NCBI GenBank assembly: GCA_012270975.1
Contig: JAAXHH010000129.1
Coordinates: 231,154-295,153, forward strand
Direction: 5' to 3'
DNA from: Candidatus Latescibacterota bacterium
GTDB lineage: Bacteria > JAAXHH01
Length of the DNA stretch: 64,000 bases
A program made the translations under genes and the position numbers. Each line of letters opens with the position of its first letter. Within the stretch, counting starts at the first letter, position 1. A model generated the notes under the pieces. That model worked only from the letters and a program-made list of their open reading frames with translations, was not told the DNA's origin and made no database searches. Positions 1 to 9,285 of this stretch are shown here, one piece after another.

Positions 1-24
1 GCCGAATACGCGGCGCCTGCGTGA
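1..24 (+). CDS. 3' end of an upstream gene (possibly lpxC), partial
   Basis: The first frame reads seven codons (A-E-Y-A-A-P-A) and stops with TGA at 22-24. That stop overlaps the GTG start of fabZ at 21-23 as GTGA, the same coupling seen between fabZ and lpxA. A coding end here is therefore likely. In many diderms lpxC precedes fabZ and lpxA, which makes LpxC the best guess, but seven residues cannot prove identity. Confidence 0.35.
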   Translation, partial: AEYAAPA

Positions 25-590
25 AGAAGAAACCCGCAACCGAGGCAGGAACTCCATCCACAACCGAGATGGAAACCCCGCCCGCGACTGCGCCGGAAAC
101 GGTCCTGGATATCGAAGACATCCTTCGCCTCCTCCCCCACCGGTATCCATTCCTGCTCATCGACCGGGTGATCCACATGGAACCCGGGAAACGCGTAGTC
201 GCCTTGAAGAACGTGACCATAAACGAACCTTTTTTCGCGGGCCACTTCCCCGGCCATCCCGTTATGCCGGGTGTCCTGATCGTCGAAGCCATGGCGCAGG
301 CGGGCGGCCTGCTGCTGCTCAACACGATCGACGACCCGAAAAGCAAAATGGCGTATTTCATGGGAATCGATCGGGCGCGGTTTCGCAGGCTGGTTAAGCC
401 CGGGGACCAGCTGCGCTTCGAGCTGGAGATGATCCGAATGCGTATGCATGCCTGCAAGATGGAAGGCAAGGCCTACGTGGGCAATGAACTGGTCGCCGAA
501 GCCGTGCTCATGGCCATGGTTACGGACCAGGCCGGCCAGGCGGACCAGGCGGACCAGGCGGACCAGACGGACCAGGAGACTCCACAGTGA
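21..590 (+). CDS. fabZ: 3-hydroxyacyl-[acyl-carrier-protein] dehydratase FabZ
   Basis: Cytoplasmic dehydratase that converts 3-hydroxyacyl-ACP to trans-2-enoyl-ACP in fatty acid synthesis. The hot-dog fold signature is clear: [13 protein letters not shown] (residues 38-50) and [20 protein letters not shown], with the catalytic pair expected at His75 and Glu89. The protein is 189 residues, against about 145-150 for the family. The extra length is a Thr/Pro/Glu-rich N-terminus of about 28 residues and a repetitive Gln-Ala-Asp tail. Start is GTG, overlapping the preceding stop. The stop in turn overlaps the GTG of lpxA, so the genes are probably translationally coupled. Family assignment is secure; the role of the tail is unknown. 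Confidence 0.95.
   Translation: MKKKPATEAGTPSTTEMETPPATAPETVLDIEDILRLLPHRYPFLLIDRVIHMEPGKRVVALKNVTINEPFFAGHFPGHPVMPGVLIVEAMAQAGGLLLLNTIDDPKSKMAYFMGIDRARFRRLVKPGDQLRFELEMIRMRMHACKMEGKAYVGNELVAEAVLMAMVTDQAGQADQADQADQTDQETPQ
525..578 (+). repeat. Six 9-bp tandem units at the 3' end of fabZ
   Basis: Six consecutive 9-bp units close to gaccaggcg run in frame and encode repeats of D-Q-A. They form the C-terminal tail of FabZ beyond the conserved fold. Because the unit is a multiple of three, copy-number change would lengthen or shorten the tail without shifting the frame. Confidence 0.85.
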
Positions 591-1399
591 CGGACACGAC
601 CACCGAAGTCCAGATTCATCCCACGGCCATCGTGCATCCCGACGCGGAGTTGGGGGCCGGGTGCAGTATCGGTCCCTACACGATCGTGGAACCCAACGTG
701 ACCATCGGGGCGGGCACCCAGATTGCATCAAGCGCGCTGATCGGCGCCCATACCCGTATCGGCGCGGAGTGCAGGATCTATCACGGGGCCGTGGTGGGAT
801 CGATCCCCCAGGATCAGAAATTCATCGGCGAGCAGTCCACGCTGGAGATCGGAGACCGGACTTCCATCCGGGAGTTCACCACGCTGAATCGCGGGACCAG
901 CGCCCTGGGGAAGACGGTGATCGGCAGCGATACACTGGTCATGGCCTATGTGCACGTCGCCCACGACTGCGTGATCGGCAACCGGGTGATCCTCGCCAAT
1001 GGGTCGCAACTGGGTGGCCACGTGGAAATCGAGGATTTCGCCATTACCGGCGGACTCGTCGCGGTTCACCAGTTCGTCCGGATCGGCCGTAATGCCTTCA
1101 TCAGCGGGGGCGGCATGGTTACCAAGGACATTTGCCCGTACATCAAATACGGCCACGATCCGCTAAAGCCCGTTTCACTCAACACCATCGGCCTGAAGCG
1201 CTGCGGATTCTCCGAGGAATCCATACGTACGCTCAAAAAGGCCTATCGACTGCTTCACCGGTCCTCGCTCAATATCTCCCAGGCGGTGATCGCGGTGACG
1301 GCGGAAGTGGAACAGACCGATGAAGTCAAATACCTGCTCGCGTTTATAGAAGAAAGCGCGCAGCGCAGCAAGCGGTACGGCCGCGGCCTGACGGCCTGA
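587..1399 (+). CDS. lpxA: Acyl-ACP--UDP-N-acetylglucosamine O-acyltransferase LpxA
   Basis: First enzyme of lipid A synthesis: it transfers a 3-hydroxyacyl chain from ACP to UDP-GlcNAc. The 270-residue length matches the family. The N-terminal two thirds is a run of hexapeptide repeats (for example IHPTAI, IGPYTI, IGAGTQ) that build the left-handed beta-helix. The segment [11 protein letters not shown] (residues 122-132) holds the histidines equivalent to His122 and catalytic His125 of the E. coli enzyme. The C-terminal part is helical. Start is GTG at 587, sharing GTGA with the fabZ stop. Presence of LpxA implies lipopolysaccharide and a diderm envelope. Confidence 0.96.
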   Translation: MTDTTTEVQIHPTAIVHPDAELGAGCSIGPYTIVEPNVTIGAGTQIASSALIGAHTRIGAECRIYHGAVVGSIPQDQKFIGEQSTLEIGDRTSIREFTTLNRGTSALGKTVIGSDTLVMAYVHVAHDCVIGNRVILANGSQLGGHVEIEDFAITGGLVAVHQFVRIGRNAFISGGGMVTKDICPYIKYGHDPLKPVSLNTIGLKRCGFSEESIRTLKKAYRLLHRSSLNISQAVIAVTAEVEQTDEVKYLLAFIEESAQRSKRYGRGLTA

Positions 1400-1444
1400 T
1401 CACCGGAGGCAGCGTTTCGACGTCCTGATCATCCGGAGGCAGCG
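1394..1444. repeat. Direct repeat of about 20 bp around the lpxA stop
   Basis: The string cctgatcaccggaggcagcg at 1394-1413, which includes the lpxA stop, recurs with one inserted base at 1424-1444. The two copies are separated by ten bases. It looks like a small local tandem duplication. Both copies contain a GGAGG-like core, but no gene start follows at a usable distance. Confidence 0.6.
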
Positions 1445-1510
1445 GCGGGATCGTTGCCCCCGAAACCCCATTTACCATCATTCCCTCAAGTCAAAAGAAA
1501 GGATCTGCCC

Positions 1511-3274
1511 ATGTCGGCCGTCTCAACCGGGGGGCGTACCGTGCGTATCGCCTCGCCCATGTCACCTCCATCGTGGGCCTTGCTGGAACTGAACCTGATC
1601 AAACAGCAGGAAGAAGCCGTGGAAGCGTTTTACGATCAGTACTTCGACGAACGCGGTTACCTGCTGTGCGTCCCCCGCTGGGGCGGCGACGACGGTCCGG
1701 ACGACGCGGCGGAGAACTTCGCGAACTGGCCGGAACTCTACGCGATCGGCGCTTCGAAACGAGTGTATGACCTGTACAGGAAAGCCTGGGACGGCCACCT
1801 GCTGCAGTACACCGAGGCGAAGACCACCGAGGTCGAATTCGCCCGGGACGGCATGTATTTCAAGGAATTCCCGACGATGTTCGACTGGATGCACAACGGG
1901 GAGGGATTCACCGCCTTTTTCCTCGAGGGCCTTTGCGATCCGAAGGACAAGAAGTTCATAGACCGGACGCGTCGTTTCTGCGGTTTCTACATGGGTGAAG
2001 ATCCCATCGCCGACAACTACATTCCAGAGCATCACGTGATCAAGAGCATGTTCAACGGCAGTCGTGGACCGATGTTGCGCAAGGCCACCGGGCTCGACTG
2101 GGCCGGCGACTCCATCGAGGTCGAGGGCCGTTTCAGACTGGGACACGGGGAACGGAACTACGAAGAGATGGTCGCCCATTTCAAGGACTACAACGATGTG
2201 GCCGGCGATCATCCGCTGAACATGGGCGTGACCACGATGACACTGAACGCCTACATGATCGACGGCGATGAAAAGTACTTCGACTGGACGAAAGACTACA
2301 TCGACGCCTGGGTGGAGCGTACCGAGCGGAACGACGGCATCATACCCTCCAATATCGGGCTGGACGGCAGCATCGGCGGGGAGTGCGGCGGCAGATGGTA
2401 CGGCGGAGCGTACGGGTGGGGATTCTCGACCATCGTGCCCCAGACCGGCAAGATAGCGCACCGGCCCTACTTCCTGATCCGGGTCCACTGGAGTTTCGGC
2501 AACGGGCTGCTGCTGACCGGCGACCAGAAATACGTCGACACCTGGCGCGGCGTCATCGAACGAGTCAACGCCCACAGCAAGGTCGAGAACGGCCAGACGC
2601 TCTATCCCCGCATGCACGGCGACGACGGCTGGTACGACTATCAGCCCGAGCCCTTCGATGTCGGCGCGGAGCAAGTCTACTACTGGTCCATGGACCGCAG
2701 CGACCTGGATCGGCTGCCCATGGAGGGCTGGATCGCGTTCCTGGAAGGGCAGAACCCGGACTATCCGGAAGAGGCGCTGCTTGAGGACATCTCGACCGTT
2801 CGTTCGAAGATGGAAAGGATGCGGAACGACCTGTCCTCGCCAGATACGCGTTTATCGGACGACATGAACGGCACGAATCCCGCGGAGGTGGACGCCCTGA
2901 TCCGGCTCATGCTCGGCGGCATGCCCACCGGGCACCTGGGCCACCCCCTGCACTGCCGGTTCCGGTATTTCGACCCCGCGCGCGTGCGTCCAGGGATGCC
3001 CGAGGACGTGGCCGCCCTCGTGGAAGAACTCCACGATGACAGCGCGGTAGTCACGCTGGTAAATACCAACCAAGTCTCCCCCCGTACCGTGACCGTCCAG
3101 GGAGGCGCCTACGGGGAACACCAGATCCTGGAAGTGGATGACGGTAGCGGGGCCACCCCGGTCGGCGGCGCCAGCTTTACGGTGACGCTGGAACCCGGGT
3201 GCGGCAGCAGGCTGCGCGTGGCCATGGACCGCTACGCCAACCGGCCGTCCTTCGACTTCCCCTGGGAGAGATAG
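1511..3274 (+). CDS. Hypothetical protein, possible alpha/alpha-toroid (six-hairpin) fold
   Basis: 587-residue soluble protein without signal peptide or membrane segment; I do not recognise a named family. It is rich in Trp, Tyr and acidic residues, with repeated helical stretches and Gly-rich turns (for example GECGGRWYGGAYGWGF) of the kind seen in six-hairpin glycosidase-like proteins. The last 100 residues look like a beta-sandwich. A role in carbohydrate or polyuronide processing is possible but only inferred. ATG at 1511 is chosen because a purine-rich aagaaagga lies just upstream; the frame also allows a TTG at 1454. It is followed after 9 bp by an M20 amidohydrolase, so the two are probably co-transcribed. 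Confidence 0.75.
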   Translation: MSAVSTGGRTVRIASPMSPPSWALLELNLIKQQEEAVEAFYDQYFDERGYLLCVPRWGGDDGPDDAAENFANWPELYAIGASKRVYDLYRKAWDGHLLQYTEAKTTEVEFARDGMYFKEFPTMFDWMHNGEGFTAFFLEGLCDPKDKKFIDRTRRFCGFYMGEDPIADNYIPEHHVIKSMFNGSRGPMLRKATGLDWAGDSIEVEGRFRLGHGERNYEEMVAHFKDYNDVAGDHPLNMGVTTMTLNAYMIDGDEKYFDWTKDYIDAWVERTERNDGIIPSNIGLDGSIGGECGGRWYGGAYGWGFSTIVPQTGKIAHRPYFLIRVHWSFGNGLLLTGDQKYVDTWRGVIERVNAHSKVENGQTLYPRMHGDDGWYDYQPEPFDVGAEQVYYWSMDRSDLDRLPMEGWIAFLEGQNPDYPEEALLEDISTVRSKMERMRNDLSSPDTRLSDDMNGTNPAEVDALIRLMLGGMPTGHLGHPLHCRFRYFDPARVRPGMPEDVAALVEELHDDSAVVTLVNTNQVSPRTVTVQGGAYGEHQILEVDDGSGATPVGGASFTVTLEPGCGSRLRVAMDRYANRPSFDFPWER

Positions 3275-3283
3275 GAGGCCTGT

Positions 3284-4597
3284 ATGCGTAGCAAAGGAAC
3301 AGGGGTGGTGCTCGTTCTGGGCATGTTGTTCATCACGAACATGCCACGGGGCGTGGCCGCCCAGCAGGATAACCTGGCCGCCCTGGTGAAAAGGCACCGG
3401 GCGGAAGCCATCCGCATGCGAGAGCAGATCCATCAGAATCCGGAACTGGGCAACCGGGAGTTCAAGACGGCGGAGTTGGTGGCGGACCATCTCGCCGCGC
3501 TGGGCATCGAGATCCGGACGGGCGTCGCCCATACCGGGGTGGTCGGTGTGCTGAAAGGCGGGAGGGCGGGTCCGGTGGTGGCCATCCGGGCGGACATGGA
3601 CGCGCTGCCTGTCACGGAGGAAACCGTATTGCCCTTCAGGTCGACAGTCCGCACGACCTACCTGGGCCAGGAAGTAGGCGTCATGCACGCCTGCGGCCAT
3701 GACGTGCACACCGCCGTGCAACTGGGTGTGGCTTCCGTGTTGGCCGACATGAAAGCCGACCTGCCCGGCACCGTCAAGTTCATCTTCCAGCCGGCGGAAG
3801 AAGGACCGCCCCCCGGTGAAGAGGGCGGTGCGGACTTGATGGTGCGCGAGCAAGCCCTCGAGGATCCCGCGCCCGAGGCGATTTTCGGTCTCCACGCGTT
3901 GCCCTCCCTCGAGGTGGGCACCGTTGGATACACCATTGGACCGGCCTTCGCCGCAGTGGACCACTTCACCATTAAAGTCCGGGGCAAACAGGCCCACGGC
4001 GCCCGTCCCGAAGAGGGCATCGACCCGGTCGTCATGGCTTCCGAGATTGTACTCGCCCTGCAGACGATACGGTCACGCACCCTTTCGCCTCTCGAGCCCA
4101 GCGTGGTCACGGTGGGCATCTTCCGTGGCGGCGAACGTTTCAACATCATTCCCCGGGAAGTCCATCTCGAGGGGACGGTGCGTACCTACAATCCCGAGGC
4201 CAGAGACACGGTGGAGCGCCGGATGGCGACTATCCTGGAAGGCATAACCGGGGCCTATGGCGGTTCCTTCGAACTGGACTACGACCGCGGCACCCCTTCC
4301 GTGATCAACGACCCCGAATTGTCCCGAGAAATGTCCGGCTACCTGGCCGGAGCGCCCGCGGTCGACAAGGTGCTCGAACTGCCACCGACCATGGGCGGCG
4401 AAGACTTCGCCTATTTCGCCAACGAGATTCCCGGTTTCTTCTACAGGCTGGGTACCACCAAACCCGGCCAGCCGTCGGGCGGCCTGCATACGCCGACCAT
4501 GACGGCGGACAGCGAATCCGTGGCCGTGGGCATGCGCGTAATGACCCACCTGGTGCTCGAGTTTCTGAACGCCAGGGCACCGCGTTCCAACCAGTAG
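3284..4597 (+). CDS. Secreted M20 family amidohydrolase (N-acyl-amino acid / hippurate hydrolase type)
   Basis: Zinc-dependent hydrolase of the M20D branch, which cleaves N-acyl amino acids and related amides. Motifs in order: IRADMDALPV (about residue 100), HACGHDVHTA (about 135, metal ligands and the base region), and FQPAEEG (about 167) with the catalytic glutamate pair. A histidine-containing dimerisation lid follows (KQAHGARPEEG). The N-terminus, MRSKGTGVVLVLGMLF to about residue 26, is a signal peptide ending near V-A-A, so the enzyme should be periplasmic. AGGAGG-like RBS lies at 3272-3277. The exact substrate cannot be read from sequence. Confidence 0.9.
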   Translation: MRSKGTGVVLVLGMLFITNMPRGVAAQQDNLAALVKRHRAEAIRMREQIHQNPELGNREFKTAELVADHLAALGIEIRTGVAHTGVVGVLKGGRAGPVVAIRADMDALPVTEETVLPFRSTVRTTYLGQEVGVMHACGHDVHTAVQLGVASVLADMKADLPGTVKFIFQPAEEGPPPGEEGGADLMVREQALEDPAPEAIFGLHALPSLEVGTVGYTIGPAFAAVDHFTIKVRGKQAHGARPEEGIDPVVMASEIVLALQTIRSRTLSPLEPSVVTVGIFRGGERFNIIPREVHLEGTVRTYNPEARDTVERRMATILEGITGAYGGSFELDYDRGTPSVINDPELSREMSGYLAGAPAVDKVLELPPTMGGEDFAYFANEIPGFFYRLGTTKPGQPSGGLHTPTMTADSESVAVGMRVMTHLVLEFLNARAPRSNQ

Positions 4598-4615
4598 CCG
4601 TGCGCCAACGGCTAC
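4594..4615. terminator. Stem-loop between convergent genes
   Basis: An 8-bp perfect stem (gtagccgt / acggctac) with a 6-base loop sits across the M20 stop region, between convergent genes ending at 4597 and 4623. There is no T-tract on either side, so it may be an RNA-stabilising stem rather than a true intrinsic terminator. Confidence 0.4.
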
Positions 4616-4622
4616 GTGCGTC

Positions 4623-5129
4623 CTAACGACTTGCCCGGTTCAGCGAAGCCTCCTTGAAAGCCAGCGTCTGGTCCAGGGCCGTGATGCGGGTCGCCCCTTC
4701 TATGTGCACGTGCTGTTCATCGGTGATGTGGTACTTGTACACCTCCGTGAAGGCGGGCGAACGGGCGAGGTTTCGCACCAGTACTTCGCCGATATCGACC
4801 ACCGTGTGCAGCACAAGTCCCCGCGCTTCGTATTCCCGCCGCCATCTCTCCCAGTTCGCCGCGTCCTTCCTGTCCATTGGATCCGATGATACCAGGTGGT
4901 CCGTCGGAAACAGGCGAGTCCATCCTAGGTGATCTACCACGCGCCCGATCCGCGTCACGCTGTGGCTGGACAGGATCCCGAGCGCGAAACTGCCAGCGAT
5001 TACCTCCAGGTGCTCCCCGGGAAACCTTCCCTCCGCCCGTATGGCGTTCCGGTCGATCTGTTCGTACATGGTTTCTTTCGCGTCCAGGTGGGCCAGCGTC
5101 CGTAAACCCATGACTACGAGTGACTTCAT
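4623..5129 (-). CDS. Hypothetical protein, 168 aa
   Basis: Soluble protein of mixed alpha/beta character with no signal peptide or membrane segment; I recognise no family. It contains several His and Asp residues (HTVVDIGE, HITDEQHVHIEG) but no known catalytic signature. The start is supported by a GGAGAGG sequence about 10 bases upstream of the ATG. It lies 71 bp downstream of the DMT transporter in the same direction, at the end of the PhyH/TPP/M81 gene run, and may be its last member. Confidence 0.7.
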   Translation of the reverse strand: MKSLVVMGLRTLAHLDAKETMYEQIDRNAIRAEGRFPGEHLEVIAGSFALGILSSHSVTRIGRVVDHLGWTRLFPTDHLVSSDPMDRKDAANWERWRREYEARGLVLHTVVDIGEVLVRNLARSPAFTEVYKYHITDEQHVHIEGATRITALDQTLAFKEASLNRASR

Positions 5130-5200
5130 GCGATCGTTCCTCTCCGGGTTTTAATGGATCCAGGTTTCTTACTTCCAGGCCGGGTCCGCGCGATTGCCGG

Positions 5201-6133
5201 TTACCCGGACCTCACGGATCGCCGCAGGTTGCCGAGTATGGACCCGATGACAACCAGCACGGCGCCCGATATGCTGACGAAGTTGAGATGCTCCGGCTGG
5301 AGCAGGGCGGGTACGAGCGGCGCCATGATCATCATGTCCACGACGGTGATCAGGGGCACGACGGCCAGGACCATGCTGACCCGGAACACTTCGAGATGCT
5401 TCAGCGATTCCACCAGCGTCACGAAGGCGACGAGCGATATCACCGCCGATACGTTCAGCAGGATCACCTGCCGGGCGTCCTGTACGAGCAACGATTTAAA
5501 TTGAACGAAGGGCAGAATCAGAAACGAACCGATCAGGTAGATCAGGAACAGGATGACGGATGTGGGCATGATCTGCAGCAACTGCTTCTGGGTCAGCGTA
5601 TACGTCGACAGCGCCAGCGCGGCCGCGGTCACCCACAGGATGCCCGGTATCATGACACTGTCACCGGACAGGAGTTCCGCCAGCTGTTCGTTGAAGAACA
5701 GGACGATACCGCCCGTGAGCAGCAGGAGACCCAGGACCTGCACCAGGTTCATCCGCTCGTGAAAGAACAGCATGGCGCCCATCAGGAGGAAGAGCAGCGA
5801 GATCTGGTTGACCACCTGGGCCGCACTTGGCGAGATGTACTGCAGGCTTTGGGGATAGAACACGTACGCGCAGCTGAACCCGAGTACTGACGCGAGGAAT
5901 ACCAGCGCGTAACCGCCTTTCAGTTGGCGGACCAGGTGGAAATGCCCCTGCCGGTGTACAATCAACGCCATCAGCACGGCCGCGACGACGAACCGGTACC
6001 AGGTCATCGTGAAGGCGTCCAGGCTGATCAGCATGATTTTCAGGACGATGGGGAGTCCGCCCCAGACGAAGATCGTGAACAGGCTCAGGACCAGCCCCAG
6101 GCCCCAGCGGCCGCTGGTGACGTGTCGATTCAT
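5201..6133 (-). CDS. EamA-family drug/metabolite transporter
   Basis: Inner-membrane protein with about ten hydrophobic helices arranged as two EamA repeats (first from GLGLVLSLFTIFVWGG, second from PGILWVTAAALALSTYTL). Members export amino acids, metabolites or drugs; the substrate cannot be predicted. The upstream M81 gene ends at 6180, so ATG at 6133 leaves a 46-bp gap; an in-frame upstream ATG at 6196 would overlap that gene and adds a non-hydrophobic leader. It is the probable export or import component of the gene run 11033-5201. Confidence 0.85.
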   Translation of the reverse strand: MNRHVTSGRWGLGLVLSLFTIFVWGGLPIVLKIMLISLDAFTMTWYRFVVAAVLMALIVHRQGHFHLVRQLKGGYALVFLASVLGFSCAYVFYPQSLQYISPSAAQVVNQISLLFLLMGAMLFFHERMNLVQVLGLLLLTGGIVLFFNEQLAELLSGDSVMIPGILWVTAAALALSTYTLTQKQLLQIMPTSVILFLIYLIGSFLILPFVQFKSLLVQDARQVILLNVSAVISLVAFVTLVESLKHLEVFRVSMVLAVVPLITVVDMMIMAPLVPALLQPEHLNFVSISGAVLVVIGSILGNLRRSVRSG

Positions 6134-6179
6134 GCTTTTTCCAAGGGAAGGACCGGTACGGGAGGACACCCGCGCGGCT

Positions 6180-7619
6180 TTATTCGTACACCTCAACCTC
6201 GGGCGTGAAGGTCATGTCGGGGTCGAGAGGATAGATAGGACGGGGGACGAACTGATGGCCAAGCGTTGGGATGTTCGGACTCGCCGCCCCGGGCGAGTCG
6301 ATGGTGATGGTCCGTTCCGCCCAGTTGTCGTACCACTCGTCGGGCGTATGGGGCAGCTTCTTGACCACGATGTCGAAGCGTTTCGGGTCCTGGCCGAAGG
6401 CGGGATACACCCACCGGTCGCACAGCAGGGGGCCGGACGCCGCGACGAAGAGGGTTATGTTGCGGCATTTAAGCACGGCAATCGGAACATCATCGCGCCG
6501 GCCGAGTACTTCGACCGTAGCGGTGACTTCCAACGGGATAAAGCGCGGGTCCCGCGTACCGCCCAGTGGGACGGTTACGGTCTGGCCGACGCCCGCCTCC
6601 ATGGCGCATGCAACGGCGGGATCGTCGCGGATGGGGAACAGCACGCTACCCCGGTAGTCGCTCTCGAGGACCCCCTTCAGGATGGTGTTGCTCGTGCCCG
6701 GCGCGCCCGAGCTGGTGGCATCGGCGGCATCGGCGAAAACGACCGTTCCTTTTGCTTTCGCGGCGATCCGGATGCCCTCTTCCACGCTGTGCAGCACGCA
6801 CTGCATGTGGGACCGCATGTTCCAGAAGCTCCGGCCGATGTACAGGGCTTCCCGTTCCGCCAGGTCCCGGTTGCCGTCCGTGATTACGACGACGCGGGAG
6901 CCCTGCTCCGGGCAGTCCGTAGGCGGATGGCCCAGCATGATCCCCCCGGCGAGCACGTCGTCCCGCTCTTCCAGGCGCTCCAGGTAGCGGATGAACGTGC
7001 CGTGCACGCCCGTGGCGGTCTTGAGTTCGTCGCCCCGGACCATGGTGGGCGTATACACGCTGGCGATCACGGGCCGGGCGCCGTCGAGTACGCGCAGCAA
7101 CACCCCGGCGGCCCGGGCACCCGTTTCGTACCAGTCGATATGGGGATAGGTGTGCAGAATGCTGCAGCCGTCCATGTGGGACAACATGCGGCGGGTGATC
7201 GTGCCGTGCATGTCGAAGGAAGCGACCACGGGTATGTGAGGTCCAACGATCCGGCGCACCTCCTGCAGGACGTACCCTTCCGGATCCTTTTCGGTTTCCG
7301 CGGTCATGGCGCCGTGGAGATTCAGGTACACGCCGTCGACGCCGGTCCTGTGCCGTTCGATCGCGTCGAGCAACTCCGACGTAGTGCGCTCGAAACACGC
7401 CTGGGTGATCGTTCCGCCCGCTCCCATCGCGGCACTGTAGGTAGGTACGATTTCCACGTCGTCACGGGCGGAAAGGGTATCGACGGCGCCGTCGATCACA
7501 CCGACCGGGTCGTCCAGCATCTCGCGGCCGCGCAGGATACCGAAATCCTCGTATACCGTATCGTTGGGATGAAAGTCGTTGGTTTCCTGGAAGAAGGTGC
7601 CGATCAGGATCCTGGGCAT
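6180..7619 (-). CDS. M81 family metallopeptidase (MlrC / microcystinase C-like)
   Basis: 479-residue zinc hydrolase related to MlrC, which opens small peptide products of microcystin degradation. Visible motifs: GTFFQETNDFHP at the N-terminus, VYLNLHGAM, and SFDMHGTITRRM, which carry candidate metal ligands, then HTYPHIDWYETG. The C-terminal half is the MlrC_C-type domain. Family members also act on other amides, so the substrate here is open. GGAG lies 4-5 bases before the ATG. It sits 21 bp after the TPP enzyme and 46 bp before the DMT transporter, in one probable transcript. Confidence 0.9.
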   Translation of the reverse strand: MPRILIGTFFQETNDFHPNDTVYEDFGILRGREMLDDPVGVIDGAVDTLSARDDVEIVPTYSAAMGAGGTITQACFERTTSELLDAIERHRTGVDGVYLNLHGAMTAETEKDPEGYVLQEVRRIVGPHIPVVASFDMHGTITRRMLSHMDGCSILHTYPHIDWYETGARAAGVLLRVLDGARPVIASVYTPTMVRGDELKTATGVHGTFIRYLERLEERDDVLAGGIMLGHPPTDCPEQGSRVVVITDGNRDLAEREALYIGRSFWNMRSHMQCVLHSVEEGIRIAAKAKGTVVFADAADATSSGAPGTSNTILKGVLESDYRGSVLFPIRDDPAVACAMEAGVGQTVTVPLGGTRDPRFIPLEVTATVEVLGRRDDVPIAVLKCRNITLFVAASGPLLCDRWVYPAFGQDPKRFDIVVKKLPHTPDEWYDNWAERTITIDSPGAASPNIPTLGHQFVPRPIYPLDPDMTFTPEVEVYE

Positions 7620-7640
7620 AACGCTCCGGTGGTTTTCCTT

Positions 7641-9275
7641 TCAATACCTCGACGTGTGCTCTTCCACCTTGGTGATCGTCTCGATGACCGCCGGCCGACC
7701 TTCGCGGTTGGCTTCCACCGCCCGGCGCATCGCCGGGGCGATCTCATCAGGCGTCGTCACCTTCTCCGCGTATGCGCCCAGCCCCGCCCCGATGGTGGCG
7801 TAATCACCGCCCAGCCGGTTGCTTCCCCAGCGTTCCGACGCGTAGGCCATGTGGTGGTCGTAATGGGTCATGACCCCATTGTTCAGGATCACCGTGATGA
7901 TGGGGATCTCCGACCGCACGGCGGTCTCCACATCCAGGCCGGCCATGCCGAAGGCGGCGTCGCCCATGACGTTGACGACCTGCTTCTCCGGGTCGGCGAT
8001 CTTCGCGCCGATGGCCAGCCCCAGCCCGTAACCCAGCTGCGTGGAAGCGCCCCAGCCGATGTAGCTCCGGGGCGTATCGGTCTCCCAGAAAGGCGCGAGC
8101 TGCTCCCGCGGATAGCCGGAGTCGTGGGTGATGATCGTGCGCGCCCCATCCACCACGCCCGCGATCTCCCGGAACACGCGGTACGGGCTCAGGGGCACCT
8201 CGTCGGAGCGGAACCGGGGTTCCCATTCGGCCAGCCACGCCGCCTTGAGCCGGGCGATCTCCTCGATGTCGCCGCGTTCGTCGTCTTGGGGCCGCCCGTC
8301 GAGCTGGCGTTTCGCTTCCTCGACCATCTGCCGCAGCACCATCCCCGCGTCGCCCACCGCGCCGTAGTCGACGCGGTGCTCCTTGTTCAGGTCCCCGTGG
8401 CTGACGACGCACTGGGCAAGCGCCGCGCCGGCCGGCACATCCGATTTGAACCCTGAAGTCATGCTCGTGCCGATGCCGAAGAAGAAATCGGTCTTCTTCA
8501 GGTATTCCGCCGCCATGAGCGAATGGGAGGCCGCTCCCGTGCCCAGCGAAAGCGCATGGGTTTCGGGAAAGGCGCTCTTGCCGGCCAGCGTGGTCATGAC
8601 CGGGGTCTTCGTCCATTCGGCGAACTCGATCAGCGCATCGGTGGCCTCGGCGTACAGCACGCCCTGACCGGCGCTGATGACCGGACAATCGGACCGCAGC
8701 AGGGCCGCAACCAGGTCCCGGACGTCCTCCGGCGCTGCGCCGCTTTTGAACGGTTTAACAGGGGTGTAGTCAAAGGCGTCATCAGGGATTTCCTCTTCGC
8801 CCACGTCCCCCGGGATCTCCAGCATGACCGGCCCCGGCTTGCCCTGCTTCAGCAGGCTGTACGCCCGCCCCATCATCTCCGGAATCCGGGCCGCCGAGTT
8901 GATGTTCGAGACCCACTTGGTGATGCCCCGGTAGTTCTCCACCGATTCGAAGGCCAGACCGGCGCCCGCACGGGACCGCGGCGGCCCGCCGGGCAGCAGC
9001 AGGACGGGCACCGAATCCGCGTAGGCCTGTGCGACCCCGCCGAAGGCGTTCTCCGCGCCCGGTCCCATCTGCATCATGAAGACGCCGACGGTATTCCCGT
9101 TCCGTATCCTGCTGAATCCATCGGCGATATTGACGCCGGCCCGTTCCTGGCGGCAGAGGATGGGACGCAGGCCCTCGATCGCGCAGGCGTCGATGAGGGG
9201 ATGGTGGGGAAAACAGCTGAACCAGTCCAGCCCTTCCGCCTTCAGGATCTTCGCAATCGCTTCGTTTCCGGTCAT
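7641..9275 (-). CDS. Thiamine pyrophosphate-dependent enzyme, acetolactate synthase-like
   Basis: 544-residue TPP enzyme with the three usual domains: N-terminal PYR domain (catalytic Glu44 in RQERAGVNIADG), a central Rossmann-like domain, and C-terminal PP domain with the GDA...NN cofactor motif (VMGDAAFGMAG, then VILNNG). It resembles acetolactate synthase, benzoylformate and oxalyl-CoA decarboxylase relatives, which act on 2-oxo acids. No small regulatory subunit is nearby, and no other branched-chain gene, so it is unlikely to be the biosynthetic IlvB. An aaagga RBS precedes the ATG. The gene lies 10 bp downstream of a PhyH gene. Confidence 0.87.
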   Translation of the reverse strand: MTGNEAIAKILKAEGLDWFSCFPHHPLIDACAIEGLRPILCRQERAGVNIADGFSRIRNGNTVGVFMMQMGPGAENAFGGVAQAYADSVPVLLLPGGPPRSRAGAGLAFESVENYRGITKWVSNINSAARIPEMMGRAYSLLKQGKPGPVMLEIPGDVGEEEIPDDAFDYTPVKPFKSGAAPEDVRDLVAALLRSDCPVISAGQGVLYAEATDALIEFAEWTKTPVMTTLAGKSAFPETHALSLGTGAASHSLMAAEYLKKTDFFFGIGTSMTSGFKSDVPAGAALAQCVVSHGDLNKEHRVDYGAVGDAGMVLRQMVEEAKRQLDGRPQDDERGDIEEIARLKAAWLAEWEPRFRSDEVPLSPYRVFREIAGVVDGARTIITHDSGYPREQLAPFWETDTPRSYIGWGASTQLGYGLGLAIGAKIADPEKQVVNVMGDAAFGMAGLDVETAVRSEIPIITVILNNGVMTHYDHHMAYASERWGSNRLGGDYATIGAGLGAYAEKVTTPDEIAPAMRRAVEANREGRPAVIETITKVEEHTSRY

Positions 9276-9285
9276 GGGTTTTCCT

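Noticed and set aside
6009..8456. Long open plus-strand frame (over 800 codons)
   Set aside because: It lies antisense to the M81 and TPP genes, which have clear family motifs, and its translation is a low-complexity Arg/Asp/Gly-rich mix without any domain. High-GC genes often leave such frames open.
7641..9275. Acetolactate synthase IlvB
   Set aside because: No regulatory subunit or branched-chain amino acid gene adjoins it; the context is PhyH and M81 genes.
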